Shown: positions 6,606 to 8,466 of the stretch, piece by piece
Layout of the letters: each line of letters opens with the position of its first letter
How positions within the stretch are numbered: the stretch's first letter is position 1
Source of the DNA: Thermoflexales bacterium
GTDB taxonomy: Bacteria > Chloroflexota > Anaerolineae > Fen-1058
NCBI GenBank assembly: GCA_030834835.1
Contig: JAUQXD010001314.1
Coordinates: forward strand, 1-8,466
Direction of reading: 5' to 3'
Length of the DNA stretch: 8,466 bases
The notes under the pieces: model-generated
Databases searched by the model: none
Told to the model about the DNA's origin: nothing
What the model saw: the letters and a program-made list of their open reading frames with translations, nothing else
Translations under genes and position numbers: made by a program

Positions 6606-6695
6606 TCACCCTGCCTGCGAGCAGGTGTGGCGATGCCACCGCCTGCGGCTGAATCGAAAAACTTGTGTCATAGTCTCAGTGTCATCGCCAGTCAT
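6606..6695 (-). CDS. Possible 29-codon threonine-rich leader or small ORF
   Basis: The ATG at 6695 is preceded by AAGGAGGTG, a perfect match to the 16S anti-Shine-Dalgarno. The AAGGAGG core (6705-6711) lies 9 bases from the start. The peptide begins MTGDDTETMTQVFRF: four of the first ten residues are threonine, and five of 29 overall (codons ACT x3, ACA, ACC). The second half is Arg/His-rich (SRRRWHRH) and stops at TGA 6606-6608. A hairpin (GCAGG...CCTGC with inner GTGGC/GCCAC) lies over its 3' half, without a U-tract. In the gap leading to the 53-residue ORF and thrS this suggests a threonine-sensing leader peptide, but chance is possible: no homology can be claimed. Confidence 0.4.
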   Translation of the reverse strand: MTGDDTETMTQVFRFSRRRWHRHTCSQAG

Positions 6696-6716
6696 GTGGC
6701 AGCACCTCCTTCAGTT

Positions 6717-6739
6717 TGTCATTTTGCATTGTTCATTGG
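6717..6739 (-). repeat. Degenerate heptamer tract after the aminotransferase
   Basis: TTGTCATTTTGCATTGTTCATTG-like units abut the aminotransferase TGA. It shares the 12-mer CATTGTTCATTG with the tract at 6386-6397. Read on the coding strand, both tracts begin at a TGA stop and repeat TGA-rich units. Confidence 0.55.
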
Positions 6740-7918
6740 TCATTTGAACAGGTCGTGCATCACTTCGATCGACTCGGTCAGTGTCGGTCGATCGAGCGTG
6801 AAGGCGAAGCGGACGTAGCCCTCACCCGCTGGGCCAAACGCAATGCCCGGCGAGGTGCCGACGCCGGCCCGATCGATCAGACAGTTGGTCATCGCCCATG
6901 AATCGCGTTGGCCCTGATAGCCCGGCCACGCATCCGCAATCTTCGACCAGACATAGAACGCGCCCTGCGGCTTGAACGACTCAAATACTTTGATGGTCTG
7001 CAAGCCTTCAAAGAAAATGTTGCGGCGAGTTTCCAGTTCGGCGGCCATCTCATGCACGGCGTCCTGCGGTCCGGTCAGCGCGGCCACGCCCCCCCACTGC
7101 GTGATCGACGGCACACCGTTGGTGGTCAGGCGCAGCAGCTTGCGGCAGCGATCGACGATCACATCGTCGTTGGTCGCCATGTAGCCCAGACGCAGGCCCG
7201 TCATTGCATACGTCTTCGAGAACGTATACACTGTGATGGTGCGATCGGCGATCTCGGGAATCGAGCCGATGCTGAAGTGCCTGGCCCCATCAAAGATGAC
7301 GTGTTCATAGGCTTCATCGCTGATGACCCACAGATTGTGCTTCACCGCAATCGCCGCGATTTGCCGCTGCGTCTCTGCCGAGAACACCACGCCGATCGGG
7401 TTTTGCGGCGAGTTGATGTAAATGGCCTTCGTCTTAGGCGTGATGGCCGCTTCGATGTCAGCCGGCGCGTACTGGAAACTACGATCGGGCCGCAGCGTGA
7501 TCGGCACCGGCACGCCGCCTGGCCGCTTGATCAACTCCGCCGTCTCACTCCACATCGGATCAGGCAGAATCACTTCATCGCCCGGCTCCAGCAGCGAGGC
7601 AAACGCCATGTACAGGCCATGCATCCCGCCGATGGTGACCAGGACGTGTTCGGCGTCTTTGACGGGCAGGCCGTTCTCTTCGCGCAGCTTCTTCAGCATG
7701 GCGTTGCGCAGTTGAGGCAGACCCGTCGATGGCGGATAGTGCGTCTTGCCCGACCTCATCGCGTCGGCGATGGCTTGCTGAATGTTCGCTGGCACGTCGA
7801 AGTTGGTGTCACCCACTTCCAGCCGATAGACCTTGCGCCCCGCCGCCTGCTGCGCCATCATCTTATCGCGCACCAGCACCAGCCCGCCCAGCGTGATTTT
7901 GTCGATAATGTGTGTCAT
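6740..7918 (-). CDS. Class I pyridoxal-phosphate aminotransferase (aspartate/alanine aminotransferase-like)
   Basis: Fold-type I PLP enzyme of 392 residues (family about 380-400) that moves an amino group between an amino acid and a 2-oxo acid. Visible landmarks: LEVGDTNFDVP near residue 33-43 (the substrate-side GxPxFxTP-type motif), YPPSTGLPQLR at 61-71, N173 in SPQNPIG, D201 and Y204 in ISDEAYEH, Schiff-base lysine K235 with phosphate-binding R243 in SKTYAMTGLRLGY, and carboxylate-binding R370 in GEGYVRFAFT. The start at ATG 7918 has AGGAG 4 bases upstream and follows the T-box terminator. Longer starts (8014) would translate the riboswitch and are rejected. The gene lies directly behind a threonine-specific T-box, so it may serve the aspartate family (aspartate being the precursor of threonine). 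The substrate cannot be fixed from sequence, and other class I transaminases remain possible. Confidence 0.93.
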   Translation of the reverse strand: MTHIIDKITLGGLVLVRDKMMAQQAAGRKVYRLEVGDTNFDVPANIQQAIADAMRSGKTHYPPSTGLPQLRNAMLKKLREENGLPVKDAEHVLVTIGGMHGLYMAFASLLEPGDEVILPDPMWSETAELIKRPGGVPVPITLRPDRSFQYAPADIEAAITPKTKAIYINSPQNPIGVVFSAETQRQIAAIAVKHNLWVISDEAYEHVIFDGARHFSIGSIPEIADRTITVYTFSKTYAMTGLRLGYMATNDDVIVDRCRKLLRLTTNGVPSITQWGGVAALTGPQDAVHEMAAELETRRNIFFEGLQTIKVFESFKPQGAFYVWSKIADAWPGYQGQRDSWAMTNCLIDRAGVGTSPGIAFGPAGEGYVRFAFTLDRPTLTESIEVMHDLFK

Positions 7919-7932
7919 GCTGCTCCTGCCTG

Positions 7933-7975
7933 AAAACACAAAACGCCTCTTCATCCACACTGGGACGAGAGGCGT
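7933..7975 (-). terminator. T-box regulatory terminator
   Basis: Minus-strand ACGCCTCT pairs with AGAGGCGT (8 bp), extended by CGTCC / GGATG around loop CAGTGT, then TTTTGTGTTTT. Its 5' arm uses the CTCGTCCCA bases that also form the 3' side of the antiterminator, so the two structures exclude each other. It ends 14 bases before the aminotransferase start. Confidence 0.9.
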
Positions 7976-8177
7976 GCTCGCGGTTCCACCCACATTTGAT
8001 TGATCAGTGATCAATCACACTCTGCGCTGTAACGGGCTAACCCGGAATGACTTACTCGGTTATCTTTTCAGCCGTTCACTCGCGGGTGGTTTTCATCGGC
8101 TTTGCGGCGGAGAAGGCTCTCAGTCGGTGACCCTCTCTCCCTGTCGCGCTGCAGCCGATTACTCGTCCCGCTCAACG
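7933..8177 (-). promoter_or_regulatory. T-box riboswitch, threonine-specific (specifier ACC)
   Basis: Transcriptional T-box leader that reads the charging state of a tRNA. Stem I: CGTT...AACG, then GCGGG pairs with CCCGC, flanking a specifier loop. On its 5' side is ACGAGTA (the AGTA half of loop E). On its 3' side is GAA-A-ACC-A, giving specifier ACC (8088-8090) followed by the expected purine. Above it ATCGGC pairs with GCCGAT, and the distal part holds the GGAGAGAGG motif. Near 8040 a stem III-like CCGGGTTAGCCCG follows. The T-box sequence is TGGGTGGAACCGCGAG (7977-7992). Antiterminator: TGGG/CCCA and GCGAG/CTCGT around the 7-base bulge TGGAACC. The bulge UGGA predicts a tRNA ending UCCA (U73). 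Uncharged tRNA-Thr should favour read-through into the aminotransferase and, by context, thrS. Confidence 0.93.
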
Positions 8178-8196
8178 TTTTACTTATTCAATTCAG

Positions 8197-8271
8197 TGGG
8201 CGGTATAGGGCTCGAACCTACGACCTCACGGATGTCAACCGTGTGCTCTAACCAAACTGAGCTAACCGCCC
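8197..8271 (-). tRNA. tRNA-Val (anticodon GAC)
   Basis: A 75-base cloverleaf: acceptor GGGCGGT/ACCGCCC, D stem GCTC/GAGC, anticodon stem CACGG/CCGTG with loop TTGACAT (anticodon GAC, valine), 5-base variable loop AGGTC, T stem GTAGG/CCTAT with loop TTCGAGC, discriminator A. The 3' CCA is not encoded. A strong promoter lies just upstream. The T-box leader starts 19 bases after its 3' end with no terminator between, so the tRNA is probably cut out of a longer transcript. Confidence 0.97.
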
Positions 8272-8283
8272 GAACTGACGCCA

Positions 8284-8311
8284 ATTATACCCAGCTCTGT
8301 GATTTGGTCAA
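8284..8311 (-). promoter_or_regulatory. Promoter of tRNA-Val and probably of the T-box/thrS unit
   Basis: Minus strand: -35 TTGACC (8306-8311), 16-base spacer, perfect -10 TATAAT (8284-8289). Predicted start is near 8277, about 6 bases before the mature tRNA. No comparable promoter is seen between the tRNA and the T-box, so this one may serve all downstream genes. Confidence 0.8.
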
Positions 8312-8325
8312 CTGCCGGATCGGTC

Positions 8326-8405
8326 GATTGGTAAATTAGTACATTGGGAATTAGTAACGGCTCTTCACTAATCTACGAATTTGCTAAGTTACCAATTTAC
8401 CAATC
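8326..8405. repeat. 80-base imperfect palindrome
   Basis: GATTGGTAAATT (8326-8337) and AATTTACCAATC (8394-8405) are perfect 12-base inverted arms. Inside them ATTAGT and ACTAAT form an inner pair. The element lies just upstream of the tRNA promoter. It could be a MITE- or REP-like repeat, or a terminator-like structure for an upstream gene; no U-tract is evident. Confidence 0.55.
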
Positions 8406-8430
8406 AACCAATTGACCAATCAACTGATTA
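8391..8430. repeat. Tandem octamer ACCAATNN
   Basis: Four head-to-tail copies with an invariant ACCAAT core (ACCAATTT, ACCAATCA, ACCAATTG, ACCAATCA), then a decayed copy ACTGATTA. The right edge of the window beyond it is too short to interpret. A minus-strand frame is open from 8465 to a TAA at 8397 (PDHNHPHANDNGNQ, then the repeat-coded LIGQLVDW). It might be the tail of an upstream gene, but this is weakly supported. Confidence 0.7.
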
Positions 8431-8466
8431 CCATTATCATTCGCATGGGGATGGTTGTGGTCCGGT

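Noticed and set aside
6616..6645. Hairpin between the aminotransferase and thrS as an intrinsic terminator
   Set aside because: The stem has an internal loop and there is no U-tract on either strand after it.
6908..7933. Plus-strand open frame (341 codons)
   Set aside because: Antisense to the aminotransferase and its T-box terminator; Arg/His-rich with no family signature.
7919..8014. N-terminal extension of the aminotransferase
   Set aside because: It would translate the T-box antiterminator and terminator. The ATG at 7918 has a good ribosome binding site and a family-typical N-terminus.
8088..8093. Specifier read as AAC (Asn) instead of ACC
   Set aside because: The loop E GAA followed by one base, the codon and then a purine before the CCCGC helix fits only ACC; AAC would be followed by C and leave no spacer base.
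8391..8430. CRISPR-like array
   Set aside because: The unit is only 8 bases with no spacers; it is a simple tandem repeat.

Overview
This window looks like a housekeeping locus from a GC-rich bacterium, most plausibly a member of Chloroflexota (inference). The pointers are a transcriptional T-box riboswitch outside an obvious Firmicutes context, a threonyl-tRNA synthetase without its usual N-terminal TGS domain, and a GT-C membrane glycosyltransferase with a C-terminal beta-rich tail of a kind I associate with that phylum. All genes I can support lie on the minus strand, so transcription runs from high to low coordinates. I found no convincing plus-strand gene.

In transcription order, the right edge (about 8320-8466) holds degenerate tandem octamers and an imperfect palindrome. 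A near-consensus promoter (8284-8311) then drives tRNA-Val(GAC) (8197-8271). Only 19 bases after the tRNA, a complete T-box leader begins (7933-8177). Its specifier codon reads ACC (threonine), and its antiterminator and terminator are mutually exclusive. Behind it come a class I aminotransferase (6740-7918), a tiny threonine-rich ORF with a perfect Shine-Dalgarno sequence (6606-6695), a 53-residue acidic tryptophan-rich protein (6398-6559) and thrS (4523-6307), ending at an intrinsic terminator (4418-4460). There is no intrinsic terminator between the T-box and the end of thrS. Charging of tRNA-Thr therefore probably controls the whole unit, including thrS.

Next, a polytopic GT-C type glycosyltransferase gene with its own extended -10 promoter sits between thrS and the translation operon (2322-4373). 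The classic infC-rpmI-rplT cluster follows from a strong promoter (2164-2192). infC appears to start at a non-canonical ATA codon, infC and rpmI overlap by 35 bases, and a very strong hairpin separates rpmI from rplT. After rplT comes an intrinsic terminator and then a TrmH/SpoU family rRNA 2'-O-methyltransferase, which runs off the left edge almost at its end.

Across the window the palindrome CGATCG is strongly over-represented (about 30 copies counted by eye, against roughly 2-3 expected from base composition). Several intergenic gaps carry degenerate short tandem repeats. The most interesting part is the tRNA-Val / Thr T-box / aminotransferase / small-ORF / thrS unit.
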